A stretch of 64,000 bases of DNA, from assembly GCA_944325775.1 (NCBI GenBank), contig CALVBL010000004.1:53791-117790 (forward strand). The letters are read 5' to 3'. Below are positions 48,280-57,777 of the stretch, in pieces (positions within the stretch are counted from its first letter, which is position 1; each line of letters begins with the position of its first letter). The notes under the pieces were generated by a model. That model did no database searches. It was not told the DNA's origin and worked only from the letters and a program-made list of their open reading frames with translations. Origin of the DNA: an uncultured Helicobacter sp. (GTDB lineage: Bacteria; Campylobacterota; Campylobacteria; Campylobacterales; Helicobacteraceae). Made by a program: the position numbers and the translations under genes.

Positions 48280-48528
48280 ATGGAGCTAAAGATCGCTAAG
48301 ACGGATTTACAGAGCAAAAAAAACGAGGCAAAAATCTCAATAGATGAGATACTACGACAATACAAGGAGGAGAATAAGCATATATTTTACTTCGATGGGC
48401 AAAATGCTCACAAAGATATGCAAAAAGCCCAAAGCACGATCCAGAAGGCTGGCTATCGCGTGCAACTCAATGAAGTGCGCTATGGACTTGATGAAAACAA
48501 CTACATCTATGAAATCCATATCATCTAG
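48280..48528 (+). CDS. HP0268-like small nuclease-type protein
   Basis: An 82-residue protein. It matches H. pylori HP0268 in size and in the C-terminal half: KHIFYFDGQNAHKDMQKAQS, then LDENNYIYEIHII, as I recall the family. HP0268 has a Smr-like alpha/beta fold and was reported to nick DNA and cleave RNA. The same neighbour, miaB, lies 7 bases downstream, as in H. pylori. AGGAGG precedes the ATG. Function of this copy is inferred from that family. Confidence 0.82.
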   Translation: MELKIAKTDLQSKKNEAKISIDEILRQYKEENKHIFYFDGQNAHKDMQKAQSTIQKAGYRVQLNEVRYGLDENNYIYEIHII

Positions 48529-48535
48529 ATTCTAA

Positions 48536-49858
48536 ATGACCAAAAAGCTCTATATCCAGACGCTTGGGTGCGCGATGAATGAACGGGATTCTGAGCATAT
48601 CATCGCTGAACTTGCACAAAAAGAAAGCTACAAACTCACAGACAATCCCAAAGATGCAGATTTGATCCTTATTAACACTTGTTCGGTGCGCGAGAAGCCA
48701 GAGAGAAAGCTTTTTAGCGAAATCGGGCAGTTTGCCTTGCATAAGAAAGATGGTGCAAAAATCGGTGTGTGTGGCTGCACAGCGAGCCATCTAGGCAGTG
48801 AGATCATCAAAAAATCGCCACATGTGGATTTTGTGCTTGGTGCGCGCAATATTTCTAAGATCACGCAGGTTTTGCATACGCCAAAGGCTGTGGAGGTGGA
48901 TATAGACTATGATGATAGCACCTATGTGTTTGCCTCGCCCCAGACTATGGGGATAAAGGCACTGCTTAATATCTCGATTGGCTGTGATAAAAAATGCAGC
49001 TATTGTATCGTGCCATTTACGCGTGGCAAGGAGATCTCTATCCCGCAGGATTTGCTATTAAGCGAGGCGCGCAAGCTCGCTGCGCAAGGGGTCAAAGAGC
49101 TGCTGCTACTAGGACAAAATGTCAATAACTATGGCGTGCGATTTTCTGTGCCACACGAGCGCGTGGATTTTACCACGCTACTACGCAATCTAAGCGAGAT
49201 TGAGGGGATTGCACGACTGCGCTTTACCTCGCCTCACCCGCTGCATATGAATGATGAGTTTTTGGCGGAGTTTGCGCGTAATAAAAAAATTTGCAAAGCT
49301 ATCCATATCCCATTGCAGAGTGGCTCAAGTAAGATTTTAAAAGCAATGAAGCGTGGCTATAGTAAGGAGTGGTATCTTGATCGTGTAGCGCGACTTCGGG
49401 AGTTTTGTGCGCACGAGGGCGTGATGGATGTGGGGATTGGCACGGATATTATCGTGGGCTTCCCGGGTGAGAGTGAAGCGGACTTTGAGGATACGCTTGA
49501 AGTGGTGCGGGCAGTGGAGTTTGATACGATGTATAGCTTCATCTACTCACCTAGACCACACACAAGCGCGTATGAGATAGAATCTAGCTTGCTGGTAGAT
49601 GCAGAGGTGGCAAAGGATCGCCTTGCAAGACTACAGAATCTCCACAAGGAAATCCTTGCTAAAAAATCTCAGCGTGAGATTGGTAAGATCGTGGAAGTGC
49701 TTATAGAAAATCACCACACACAAGAGGGTTGGAGTGAGGGGCGCAGCGATCACAATCGGCTTATTAGGATTGTGGGCTTTGTGGGGGAGATTGGGCAGAT
49801 GGTGCGCGTGCGGATCACCAAAGCTCATGGTGGATCACTAAGCGGGGAAGTGGTGTAG
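48536..49858 (+). CDS. miaB: tRNA-2-methylthio-N6-dimethylallyladenosine synthase MiaB
   Basis: A 440-residue radical SAM methylthiotransferase. The N-terminal UPF0004 domain has YIQTLGCAMNERDSEHI, LILINTCSVREKPERKLF and GVCGCTASHLG (three Cys for one Fe-S cluster). The radical SAM cluster is CDKKCSYCIVPFTRGKE. Then GQNVNNYG, IHIPLQSGSSKILKAMKRGY and the C-terminal TRAM domain (REIGKIVEVLIENHH). It completes the A37 modification begun by MiaA. Confidence 0.96.
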   Translation: MTKKLYIQTLGCAMNERDSEHIIAELAQKESYKLTDNPKDADLILINTCSVREKPERKLFSEIGQFALHKKDGAKIGVCGCTASHLGSEIIKKSPHVDFVLGARNISKITQVLHTPKAVEVDIDYDDSTYVFASPQTMGIKALLNISIGCDKKCSYCIVPFTRGKEISIPQDLLLSEARKLAAQGVKELLLLGQNVNNYGVRFSVPHERVDFTTLLRNLSEIEGIARLRFTSPHPLHMNDEFLAEFARNKKICKAIHIPLQSGSSKILKAMKRGYSKEWYLDRVARLREFCAHEGVMDVGIGTDIIVGFPGESEADFEDTLEVVRAVEFDTMYSFIYSPRPHTSAYEIESSLLVDAEVAKDRLARLQNLHKEILAKKSQREIGKIVEVLIENHHTQEGWSEGRSDHNRLIRIVGFVGEIGQMVRVRITKAHGGSLSGEVV

Positions 49859-49898
49859 GGAATATGTAGTCTTCTATAAGTTTGTGTATATTCTTAAT

Positions 49899-50927
49899 TT
49901 AGTTCTTTTGTAAGACAAGGAGTATAAAATCTGCTAACCCATTTGTATCAAGCGCAATTTGAATCTCGTTTTGTATTGTGCAGAGTTTTTCGTATAAATT
50001 GACTGTGCTGAAATTATCAAATGCATGAATTATATCCATAAAACCCTGTCCATAACACCATTTTCCTATGCTACTATACCCCCCCCCCTTATACATTATC
50101 TCTAAAGCCCTTTCGCTAAAGATATTGAGATGATAGGGTGGGATTAGATGTCTATATACTTTGTGTGGCGACATAGCATTAGCGTAGCTCGCAAGCGATG
50201 GGTGACGTGGCACTTCTATAACAAGCAGTGAATCTTTTTTCATCGTATTACCAAAAAATTCAAGCACCTTTTTGGGATTTTCCAAATGCTCTAGGGTATT
50301 AAAAAATGTTATCACATCAGCATTTGCAATAGATTCTAAAAGATTGTTATCACAATTTTTAATATCCAAAAACCCCGATTTGACATACGCCCCGCCTAAT
50401 TTGTGATTTGAAAACTCTAGAGCTTTGGTATCAGATTCAAACCCTTTGATTTCATAGCCCAATTCCTTAGCGGCATAGAGATTTTCTCCACCACCACTGC
50501 CTATGTCAAGCCATTTCTTATGGTTTGTATAATGATGCTGCTTCATGACAGAATCTATAAAGGCGATTTTTGGTCTGGCAATATTTTCTAAACGCTTGGC
50601 AAAAATTTCATCACTCAAATAGCATTCAAACGAGCTTTCATTGCCATCATTGGTATAAAGCTGGACTAAATCTTTAAGCGGATTTGCCAAAAAGAGATTC
50701 TGACATTCCTGACATTCTTTGTATAGAAAGCCATATATTTGTGCAAAGTCTTGAATCCTGTCGCTCTCACATATTGGACAGTTGGTATAATAATGCTTGT
50801 CTTTAGCAAGAAATTTCATAGCATTTTCTTTAGCTTGTAAGACCTGCGTATTAATCCATTGCGGTGTCCGCAAGAGAACCCTATTGTCAAATGTTTTACC
50901 ATATCGTTCTGATTGTTTTGTGTTCAT
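49899..50927 (-). CDS. Phase-variable SAM-dependent methyltransferase with N-terminal zinc-ribbon-like segment, ON here
   Basis: A 342-residue protein. An N-terminal CxxC pair region (YYTNCPICESDRIQDF and CQECQNLFLA) looks like a zinc ribbon. The methyltransferase core is KWLDIGSGGGENLYAAKELG (SAM motif I), FESDTKALEF, ADVITFFNTLEHLENPKKVL and IEVPRHPSLAS. A G10 tract at 50088-50079 encodes three Gly inside YKGGGYSSIG, so ten bases keep the frame. It is downstream of the sialyltransferase and may methylate a glycan or precursor. Substrate unknown. The tract would switch the C-terminal 60 residues off. Confidence 0.8.
   Translation of the reverse strand: MNTKQSERYGKTFDNRVLLRTPQWINTQVLQAKENAMKFLAKDKHYYTNCPICESDRIQDFAQIYGFLYKECQECQNLFLANPLKDLVQLYTNDGNESSFECYLSDEIFAKRLENIARPKIAFIDSVMKQHHYTNHKKWLDIGSGGGENLYAAKELGYEIKGFESDTKALEFSNHKLGGAYVKSGFLDIKNCDNNLLESIANADVITFFNTLEHLENPKKVLEFFGNTMKKDSLLVIEVPRHPSLASYANAMSPHKVYRHLIPPYHLNIFSERALEIMYKGGGYSSIGKWCYGQGFMDIIHAFDNFSTVNLYEKLCTIQNEIQIALDTNGLADFILLVLQKN
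50079..50088 (-). repeat. Poly-C (G10) tract in the methyltransferase gene
   Basis: Ten C on the + strand. The coding strand reads AAG GGG GGG GGG TAT in frame, with one G of the tract in the Lys codon, so this length is ON. Confidence 0.85.
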
Positions 50928-50963
50928 TGATAGCCTCTTTCTTGAAAATGTACTTATGCTCTA

Positions 50964-51860
50964 CTATAGTTTGTATCTTACATAGTGTTTTATATCACTT
51001 GGAAGCTTGAATAGATCCCTAAAGATTCTATAATAGATGTTTTTCTTGAGTTTTGGTATTTTTTCTTCTTGCAATGGATCTTTAAGATGAAATCTTTCAT
51101 AGTCCATATATTCTGGAATCATTATATCCGCTGTGTGTTTTGCAGGTTTTTTTTCTGGGGTAAAAACGGGCTGCTGTGTGAGAACTGGTGCAAGATCAAT
51201 GTGCTGGGAGAGAGGGCTTGTTGGTGAGAGACTATAGAATCTGACATCATAGTGTTCTTGTAAAAATTGCAAGGCTTGGATATCTGTTTTTGCATTATGA
51301 TAGCAATCATCCGTATTTTTGCCCTTTCTGTTTAATAGCGGCAAAAGTTTCCTCGTGTTTGATTGAAGTTTAAATGCATAGCTGTTTGTGCCTTGTTCAT
51401 AGAGATCTATTCCACTGATATAGATTTCTTTGTAGCCCAATGCTGTGCCAACAGCACACATATAAATACCGCTTGTGATATGATTATTATAAAAGATAGC
51501 ATTAAAATTTTTGTATTTCGAGAATTCTGTCAGTGAATCTACATAGCAATCTGAGAGTTCTATATCTGGGAAATTTTTTGCAAATTCTTCTTGAGAAGCA
51601 AAAAACCCTACACAATGATCAGGACATAAGATTTTAGAGACTTCATATTCTTTGTTTGCCACAAGATGTGTGAGCGTGAAATAATATTCAAAAAAGTTTG
51701 TCTGATGAAAAAAGTATGCATTGATCTGCTTACCCAAATAATATGCTTCTTCACAAAAAAACAAATTGCACCTAAAGACATCATATTCTTTAGGCAGTCG
51801 CGTGTAGTCAATCTCTCTTAGGCTTGGTCCATTACCCGCCACCACAAGTGCTTTTTTCAT
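50964..51860 (-). CDS. GT42 sialyltransferase of the Cst family
   Basis: A protein of 298 residues close to Campylobacter CstI/CstII alpha-2,3-sialyltransferases. Landmarks: MKKALVVAGNGPSLREIDY, FDVFRCN-like EYDVFRCNLFFCEEAYYLGK, NNHITSGIYMCAVGTALGYK, EIYISGIDLYEQGTNSYAF, HNAKTDIQALQFLQEHYDVR, ending KLPSDIKHYVRYKL. It transfers sialic acid from CMP-Neu5Ac to lipo-oligosaccharide, mimicking host glycans. I chose ATG 51860 because GGGAG lies five bases before it. A T14 promoter module stands just upstream. The Neu genes behind it supply the donor. No membrane segment: it acts in the cytoplasm at the membrane. Confidence 0.93.
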   Translation of the reverse strand: MKKALVVAGNGPSLREIDYTRLPKEYDVFRCNLFFCEEAYYLGKQINAYFFHQTNFFEYYFTLTHLVANKEYEVSKILCPDHCVGFFASQEEFAKNFPDIELSDCYVDSLTEFSKYKNFNAIFYNNHITSGIYMCAVGTALGYKEIYISGIDLYEQGTNSYAFKLQSNTRKLLPLLNRKGKNTDDCYHNAKTDIQALQFLQEHYDVRFYSLSPTSPLSQHIDLAPVLTQQPVFTPEKKPAKHTADIMIPEYMDYERFHLKDPLQEEKIPKLKKNIYYRIFRDLFKLPSDIKHYVRYKL

Positions 51861-51882
51861 CATCACTCCCAAAGTTTTAGGA

Positions 51883-51906
51883 AATGATAATCAAAAAAAA
51901 AAAAAA
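51883..51906 (-). promoter_or_regulatory. T14-tract promoter module ahead of the sialyltransferase gene
   Basis: On the minus strand, T14 runs straight into GATTATCATT. The last part resembles a -10 (TTATCA/TATCAT) about 23 bases before the start. The TGATTATCA core is palindromic around its central base. An almost identical module precedes neuB. A homopolymer next to a -10 commonly controls promoter strength by length changes. Confidence 0.6.
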
Positions 51907-51974
51907 TAAGCTTAAGATATGGGGAGTTTGGGTGGGATTGGGCAGTAAATACAAGGCTTGTTTAGTGGTGTGGT

Positions 51975-52676
51975 CTAAGGAATAGCATACCGAGATATTA
52001 TCCCGCGCACCATCTCCAAATCCTCCATAGAATCTATATCAATACTAGAGGCACTATCCATCACATAATAGCTGGTATGTGGCTGTAAAAAGCTTGGGTT
52101 TTTGAGGAATGTAGCAGCTTTGATGATATATACCGCCCCATTGCTCTTATAGGTCGGTGGGAGCTTTTGACGTGGCATAAAGGGATATGTATCATTACAG
52201 ATTCCGTGCAAATACCCTCTTTCATCAAGCACAAAGGCTTTGAGGATTGCATTATCGCATTCTGCTACACTAATAAGTGCATCATTGCCCTCTTGTGCGA
52301 ATCTCTCAAAAGCTTCATCGATATGCCAAGCCTGCCTAAGCGGTGAGGTGGGCTGGAGCAAGATGAGATTCTCACATTGGTAATGCTCTAGGGCATGGAG
52401 TATCACCTTATCACTTGTTGTATCATCAAGTGCGAGTTCCTTAGGTCTTTGTAGCACTTCAATGCCCTGTGTCCTGCCATACTCTAGTATCGCTTCCCCA
52501 TCGCTACTTAGCACGATAGAATCTACACAAGTCGCCTGCTTTGCCGCCTCTATGGTGTAGTGTAGTAGTGGTTTATCGCCTAGAAGTGCAAGATTTTTGT
52601 TTGGTATGCCCTTGCTTCCTGCACGAGCTGGTATGAGAGCTAGTGTCCTTGTGTCTTTATTTTCAACTCTTTGCAC
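51975..52676 (-). CDS. neuA: N-acylneuraminate cytidylyltransferase (CMP-sialic acid synthetase)
   Basis: A 233-residue enzyme. The nucleotide-binding motif is LALIPARAGSKGIPNKNLAL, then VVSSDGE-like IVLSSDGEAILEYGR, QRPKELALDDTTSDKVILHA and LILLQPTSPLRQA. It couples CTP and sialic acid. The family also includes PseF and LegF; NeuA is chosen because neuB, neuC and a sialyltransferase surround it. It starts 10 bases after neuC. Confidence 0.9.
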   Translation of the reverse strand: MQRVENKDTRTLALIPARAGSKGIPNKNLALLGDKPLLHYTIEAAKQATCVDSIVLSSDGEAILEYGRTQGIEVLQRPKELALDDTTSDKVILHALEHYQCENLILLQPTSPLRQAWHIDEAFERFAQEGNDALISVAECDNAILKAFVLDERGYLHGICNDTYPFMPRQKLPPTYKSNGAVYIIKAATFLKNPSFLQPHTSYYVMDSASSIDIDSMEDLEMVRGIISRYAIP

Positions 52677-52686
52677 AATTACTTCC

Positions 52687-53868
52687 TTACATCACAATTT
52701 TGCGAAACACCTTTTGCGTGGGTATCTCAAAAAACGCATTGCTTTGCAAGTAAGCAAAAAATCGCTCCGAGCTATCGAGGATTTCTATGTGTGTCTCATC
52801 GACCTTACTCTTATTTTCGTGAATCTGCCCTATGGCTTGAAGGATTTCACTAGATTGTGCTTCCACCTTTAGCACGCTTTGGCTTCCTGCCCTGCCATTT
52901 TGTCTGCTACCTACTAAAATTCCGGGTATGCCAAGATAGAGAGCTTCTTTTAAGATACAGCTAGAATTACCAATGATAAAATCCGCATTTTTTAAAAGTG
53001 CTATGAAATACTCAAAACGCAACGAAGGAAAAAGTCTAAAATTGCTTAATCCCCGCAATGCCTCATAGGATTCTATAATAAACTCAAAGCCTAGGTCGTT
53101 ATTAGGATAAATCACGATATAATTTTTGCCACTTGCTTTAAGAGCAGAGACTAGATTCTCACTTTGGGTTTTCATATTCATGAATTCTGTGGTTACGGGG
53201 TGAAACATCACAATAGCATAGTTTTCAAAATCTATATCATAGTATTCTTTTGCCTCTTTGAGTGATAGAGTATTATGCCCTAAAAGCTCCATATCAGGCG
53301 AACCTATGACAAAGATAGAATCTTCATTTTCCCCAAGCTGCATAAGAATCTGTTTAGCCTTTTCATCATTTACTAAATGAATATGAGCAAGCTTTGAGAT
53401 AGCATGACGCAGACTATCATCAATTGTGCCAGAGATTTCTCCACCTTCTATGTGGGCTACTAAAATATTATTAAGACTGCCGACAATGGCTGCTGCCAAA
53501 GGCTCGATTCTATCGCCATGTATCACGATTAAATCAGGTTGCACCTCATTCACAAATCTTGAAAAACCATCGATAGTTATAGCAAGAGCCTTGTCCATTT
53601 GATAATATTTATCATAATTGATGAATTTAAAGATGTTTTTAAATCCATTTTTCTCTACCTCGCCTACGGTTGCTCCAAAATAGCTACTTAGATGCATACC
53701 TGTAACGAACACAAAGAGTTCAAAATCGTTAGAATCCTCAACTTTCCCCATAAGTGATTTTATCTTTGAAAAATCCGCTCGTGTGCCTGTTACAAAGACA
53801 ATTTTTCGCTTATCTCGTTGTTCTTGAGATTTAGTATTATGGGATTTCACACAATCCCCTTTTTGCAT
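52687..53868 (-). CDS. neuC: UDP-GlcNAc 2-epimerase (hydrolysing), NeuC
   Basis: A 393-residue enzyme that turns UDP-GlcNAc into ManNAc and UDP. GT-B type motifs are [89 protein letters not shown]. NeuC and LegG are related; context (GT42 gene, NeuA, NeuB) favours NeuC. The first 22 bases overlap the end of neuB, so translation is linked. Confidence 0.9.
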   Translation of the reverse strand: MQKGDCVKSHNTKSQEQRDKRKIVFVTGTRADFSKIKSLMGKVEDSNDFELFVFVTGMHLSSYFGATVGEVEKNGFKNIFKFINYDKYYQMDKALAITIDGFSRFVNEVQPDLIVIHGDRIEPLAAAIVGSLNNILVAHIEGGEISGTIDDSLRHAISKLAHIHLVNDEKAKQILMQLGENEDSIFVIGSPDMELLGHNTLSLKEAKEYYDIDFENYAIVMFHPVTTEFMNMKTQSENLVSALKASGKNYIVIYPNNDLGFEFIIESYEALRGLSNFRLFPSLRFEYFIALLKNADFIIGNSSCILKEALYLGIPGILVGSRQNGRAGSQSVLKVEAQSSEILQAIGQIHENKSKVDETHIEILDSSERFFAYLQSNAFFEIPTQKVFRKIVM

Positions 53869-54920
53869 TCTTCCCCATCTTCAAAATCCTCATAGTTTAA
53901 CTGCCTATTAGCATCTATATCACGCAATGCTCTTTTACCTAGTAGTGATTCAAATACACTAGCAGGGATACCGCCTTTACCCGGACGCTTCACCCAGATA
54001 TTTTCCATACTTAGAATCTCTCCTTTTTTGATAGGGGCGATACTCACCACGCTTGCAAAGGCAAAGTCTATGGTTACTTGCTCCTCTTTTGTGGCTTCTT
54101 TAGATTCTGTTTGTGTGCCACGCATTAAAGCCATTTCTTTGCTTTGTTCTATTAAGTCCCTTAGGGCTTTTTCGTCCATAGAGCAGACTATATCGGGTCC
54201 TTGTCTCTCCATAGAATCTGTAAAATGTCGCTCTAGCACGCAAGCACCAAGTGCCACAGCCCCCAAACACGCAAGGTTATTTGTAGTATGATCACTTAAG
54301 CCCACGAGGCAGCCAAAGTGTTCTCTTAGACGCAGCATTGCATTGAGCCGCACGAGATGGGGTGGGGTAGGGTAGAGATTAGTCGTGTGGAGTAGCACAA
54401 AGGGGATTTCATATTCCTGCATTATCGCCACGCTTTTAGCAATAGATTCTAGATTGTTCATGCCAGTGCTTAGGATTATGGGCTTTTTGAAACTTGCGAT
54501 GTGCTTTAGGAGCGGATAGTTGTTGCACTCGCCCGAGCCGATTTTATACGCACTCACCCCCATATCTTCTAGGCGATTTGCCCCCGCACGCGAAAAAGGT
54601 GTGCTAAGATACACAAGCCCAAGACTTTCGGTGTATTCCTTAAGTGCGCGTTCGTCTTGATAGCTTAAGGCACAGCGTTTCATAATCTCATAAATACTTA
54701 TATTTGCATTACCGGGTATGACATTTTGGGCTTCTTTGCTCATTTCATCATCGATGATGTGGGTTTGGTGCTTTATGAGCTTGGCTCCTGCTCTCTTAGC
54801 GGAATCCACCATAAGCTTTGCTATTTCTAAGCTACCATTATGATTTATACCTATTTCTGGCACTACAAGCGGCGGACTAGATTCTGAAATATTAAGATGT
54901 TGGATATGGATTGTTTGCAT
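53847..54920 (-). CDS. neuB: N-acetylneuraminate synthase NeuB
   Basis: A protein of 357 residues that condenses ManNAc and PEP to sialic acid. The TIM-barrel start is [20 protein letters not shown], then [53 protein letters not shown], and GLSDHTT. The C-terminal antifreeze-like SAF domain has [20 protein letters not shown]. Start ATG 54920 (AAAGG site) rather than the frame opening at 54962. The related enzymes PseI and LegI are possible but fit the neighbourhood less well. Confidence 0.93.
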   Translation of the reverse strand: MQTIHIQHLNISESSPPLVVPEIGINHNGSLEIAKLMVDSAKRAGAKLIKHQTHIIDDEMSKEAQNVIPGNANISIYEIMKRCALSYQDERALKEYTESLGLVYLSTPFSRAGANRLEDMGVSAYKIGSGECNNYPLLKHIASFKKPIILSTGMNNLESIAKSVAIMQEYEIPFVLLHTTNLYPTPPHLVRLNAMLRLREHFGCLVGLSDHTTNNLACLGAVALGACVLERHFTDSMERQGPDIVCSMDEKALRDLIEQSKEMALMRGTQTESKEATKEEQVTIDFAFASVVSIAPIKKGEILSMENIWVKRPGKGGIPASVFESLLGKRALRDIDANRQLNYEDFEDGEECKKGIV

Positions 54921-54950
54921 TATGAGCCTTTTTGGTCTATAGATGAGGTA

Positions 54951-54975
54951 AATGATAATCAAAAAAAAAAAAAAA
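54951..54975 (-). promoter_or_regulatory. T15-tract promoter module ahead of neuB
   Basis: On the minus strand, T15 runs into GATTATCATT, the same arrangement as at the sialyltransferase promoter (T14). The -10-like part is about 31 bases before the neuB ATG. The two modules could switch sialic-acid synthesis and transfer by tract length. Confidence 0.6.
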
Positions 54976-55047
54976 CAGCTTAAAGTGGGGGGATTTTGGC
55001 TAAGAGATTAATCACTGCTTCCCCGATAAGTTGCTCTATCTCTTTGA

Positions 55048-55304
55048 TACTTTGTGAATCTTGATGTAGATTTGTATGAGCCTATTAAGGCGGGATTAGA
55101 GTTTTTTATCCAAGAATGCAATGCGGTGGTGTGATCCTTATTCATGATTATTTTAATTCTGGATTTCCGGGGGTCAAAAAAGCAGTCGATGAGTTTTGTC
55201 AAAAACACAACATATTTGCCATCCCTATAGGCGATGATATTAGTATCGCTGTTTGCAAGACAATGAGCCTAATGATATGTATAATCCTACAGAATGTACC
55301 TTAA
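55048..55304 (+). pseudogene. Decayed C-terminal fragment of a TylF-like (macrocin O-methyltransferase-like) methyltransferase
   Basis: On the + strand a frame from 55048 reads YFVNLDVDLYEPIKAGLEFF and then breaks. A second frame reads GGVILIHDYFNSGFPGVKKA followed by VDEFCQKHNIFAIPIGDD, and ISIAVCK just before the end. These are consecutive conserved pieces of TylF-type methyltransferases in two different frames, and the N-terminal two thirds are missing. So this is a remnant, probably left from a larger glycan cluster, next to the neu genes. Confidence 0.72.
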
Positions 55305-56017
55305 TCGGGGCTTTTTTGACTATAACTCCGCACGAAGTTTTCAAAATCCTCGCGGATGTCGAGGTTGCCATAGTAGCGAATCTGTGCAGGGGTGAGCATA
55401 TCTGCAGGTAGCACCTCGATAATCCCGCGCAAGCCATCATTGCGCCGATAGGATTCTAAGCGTAAGAGTGCGCTAAAAGTCTCGCCAATGAGGTGGAGAT
55501 CTTGCTTGCTCTGCGGGTGGAGATTGGGCAGATCAAAGGTCTGGGTGAATTTACAATCAAGATTAAAAAGGTAGTATTTTATCGTGGTGTAGGAGTTTTG
55601 CGCGATAAACACATCATCGATATTGATACCAAACAAAAACTCCTTATCCTCGCCAAAATGCACCGACTCCCTAAAATCTGTGAAGTTTTTAGAATCTTGT
55701 GGCGCGCTTTGATGCTCGCGCTCAAGGTTTAGGAGCATATGCAGTAGTTCATCGATTTGCGCGCCAAAGCCATGGGTGTTAGATTCTATCTGGGCGATGA
55801 GTTCGTCCTTTTGCTTGATAGTCTGCAGGAGCGTGGCATTGCGGGATTCTAGCTCATCGATATAGTTACTTAGCGAAGCGAGTTCTGAATCTTTTTGTGC
55901 AAGATCGCGCGTGAGGGCTTGGATATGTTTTTGGAGATTTTCACATTCCGTGCGCAAAGATTGAATCTCACCTTTTTGCTGCTGGGCGATTTGGGCGGCG
56001 AAGTCAAACTTATCCAT
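55301..56017 (-). CDS. Coiled-coil protein of unknown function
   Basis: A 238-residue protein. Residues 1-85 form a heptad-rich coiled coil (EIQSLRTECENLQKHIQALT and ELASLSNYIDELESRNATLL). A globular part follows, with KEFLFGINIDDVFIAQNSYT, FDLPNLHPQSKQDLHLIGET and AQIRYYGNLDIREDFENFVR. I know no family for it. It overlaps the end of pdxA by 8 bases and is probably co-translated, though a role in vitamin B6 synthesis is not implied. Confidence 0.6.
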   Translation of the reverse strand: MDKFDFAAQIAQQQKGEIQSLRTECENLQKHIQALTRDLAQKDSELASLSNYIDELESRNATLLQTIKQKDELIAQIESNTHGFGAQIDELLHMLLNLEREHQSAPQDSKNFTDFRESVHFGEDKEFLFGINIDDVFIAQNSYTTIKYYLFNLDCKFTQTFDLPNLHPQSKQDLHLIGETFSALLRLESYRRNDGLRGIIEVLPADMLTPAQIRYYGNLDIREDFENFVRSYSQKSPD

Positions 56018-56966
56018 GCACGCTTACCAAATACTTCAATGCGTTGATATAGCTCTGTAGGTTAAGCTCCTTAGCCTTGTAGGCTTTGTCAAATGCCACG
56101 CCATGATCTACGGAAGCTCGCAATATGGGGAGATTGAGCGTTACATTGATACTTTCTTCAAAATACAGAGCCTTGAGTGGAGCTAGACCCACATCATGAT
56201 ACATACTCACATAGTGCTTAAAGCGCGCGCGATTGTGCGGGCTAAAGGCGGAATCTGGCGGGAGTGCCCCCACAAACATCGCCCTGCCCAAAGCCTCATT
56301 AGCCTGTGTGATAGCTTGCGTGATGAGCGCGTCCTCCTCGCCCATAAGCCCCCCATCGCCACAATGGGGATTGAGCCCAAGCACCGCGCACTCGTTCATA
56401 TCAGGCACGCACCGCGCGAGGTTTAGCAAAAACTCTCTAAGCGTGTGTGTGTGGATACGCGCGCTGACATCTTTTAGCGCGATATGATCGCTAAAGAGCG
56501 CGACAAAGAGAGATTCACAGCCTAGCATCATAATCCCCTCGCTCCCATAGCGGCTTTTAAGCGCGTCGGTGTGCCCTATGTGGGGGATACCAGCTTGCTT
56601 CCACGCGAGTTTGTGGATAGGGAGGGTGAGCACTGCTGCGCATTCCCCGCTATCTACCAAATCGCACGCGTGTGTAAAGCTCGCATAGCTATACGCCCCG
56701 CTTAGTGAATCTAGCGCGCCGGGCGTGATGAGTGGGATCTCGCGTGTGGGAGGGGGGCAGAGGGAGTGTGCGGGCAATCTCGGCAGGGCTTGGGTAGATT
56801 CTGTGGTGTTAGATTCTAAAAGCGCGTAGGCTTGCGCCAGAATCTCATCATGCACGCAATATATCGGCGTGGCGTATTGGCTGATGTGCGCGTGTGCTCT
56901 GATGGCAATCTCTAAGCCTATGCCATTGACATCGCCGATACTTATCGCCACTTTCTTTTTTTGCAT
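56010..56966 (-). CDS. pdxA: 4-hydroxythreonine-4-phosphate dehydrogenase PdxA
   Basis: A 318-residue enzyme of DXP-dependent pyridoxal phosphate synthesis. Motifs: VAISIGDVNGIGLEIAIRAH at the start, metal-ligand His in GIPHIGHTDALKSRYG, FSDHIALKDVS, GLNPHCGDGGLMGEED, and the third His in VSMYHDVGLAPLKAL. It acts just before PdxJ, the next gene upstream in the run, with 18 bases between them. Confidence 0.95.
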   Translation of the reverse strand: MQKKKVAISIGDVNGIGLEIAIRAHAHISQYATPIYCVHDEILAQAYALLESNTTESTQALPRLPAHSLCPPPTREIPLITPGALDSLSGAYSYASFTHACDLVDSGECAAVLTLPIHKLAWKQAGIPHIGHTDALKSRYGSEGIMMLGCESLFVALFSDHIALKDVSARIHTHTLREFLLNLARCVPDMNECAVLGLNPHCGDGGLMGEEDALITQAITQANEALGRAMFVGALPPDSAFSPHNRARFKHYVSMYHDVGLAPLKALYFEESINVTLNLPILRASVDHGVAFDKAYKAKELNLQSYINALKYLVSVHG

Positions 56967-56984
56967 ATCAAATCCTATTGAGTG

Positions 56985-57773
56985 CTATGGTGTGCGTTTG
57001 CAGAGATCTAGCATATCGACTATAGCACGTTCTAGCCCCACAAAAACCGCGCGTGCGATGATAGAATGCCCGATATTGAGCTCGCTAATCTCATCTATGG
57101 CGCGTATTGGCGCGATATTTTGGTAGTTTAGTCCATGCCCAGCAAAGCACTCTAGCTCCATATCGCGCGCATATTTTGCGCTTGTAGCAAGTAGGGTGAG
57201 CTCAGAATCTAGCAGAGATTCTAACTCGCTAGCGGGGAGGGCAAACTCGCTAAGGCTATGATGGGTTTTGGGGAGGTTGGAGCTGCGCATAAGGTGGAGG
57301 TTGGCATACTTGCCCGTGTGGAGTTCGACGCAGTGTGCGCCCAGATCCTTGGCAAGTGCGATGTTTTCAAGGGTTGGATCGATAAAGAGTGCGGTGTCGA
57401 TGCCATGAGCGGTGTATCGCTCAATGGTGCGCGCGATAGAATCTTGATGGGCTTTGAGATCTAGCCCCCCTTCTGTGGTAATCTCTTGGCGTTTTTCGGG
57501 CACGAGCGTTATGCGGTGGGGAGCGAGAGCGCACAGAATCTCAGTGATAGATTCTGTGAGGGCGCATTCGACATTGACAGGTAGCGGAGATTGGGCGATG
57601 ATGGAGCGCACATCACTATCGTGGATATGGCGTCTGTCTTCGCGCAAATGGATTGTGATTTGGTGCGCGCCCGCATTTTTGGCGACAAACACCGCTTCTA
57701 GCGGGTTTGGGTCATTGATAGCACGTGCCTCACGCAAGGTCGCGATATGATCGATATTGACACCAAGTTTCAT
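56985..57773 (-). CDS. pdxJ: Pyridoxine 5'-phosphate synthase PdxJ
   Basis: A 262-residue TIM-barrel enzyme joining the PdxA product and DXP into pyridoxine phosphate. Start MKLGVNIDHIATLREARA is the signature, then AGAHQITIHLREDRRHIHDS, VNVECALTESI, LVPEKRQEITTEGGLDL, and FAGHGLNYQNIAPI and LNIGHSIIARAVFVGLERAI. Slightly longer than usual owing to an insert around residue 185. Follows ilvH by 4 bases. Confidence 0.95.
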   Translation of the reverse strand: MKLGVNIDHIATLREARAINDPNPLEAVFVAKNAGAHQITIHLREDRRHIHDSDVRSIIAQSPLPVNVECALTESITEILCALAPHRITLVPEKRQEITTEGGLDLKAHQDSIARTIERYTAHGIDTALFIDPTLENIALAKDLGAHCVELHTGKYANLHLMRSSNLPKTHHSLSEFALPASELESLLDSELTLLATSAKYARDMELECFAGHGLNYQNIAPIRAIDEISELNIGHSIIARAVFVGLERAIVDMLDLCKRTP

Positions 57774-57777
57774 CTAT

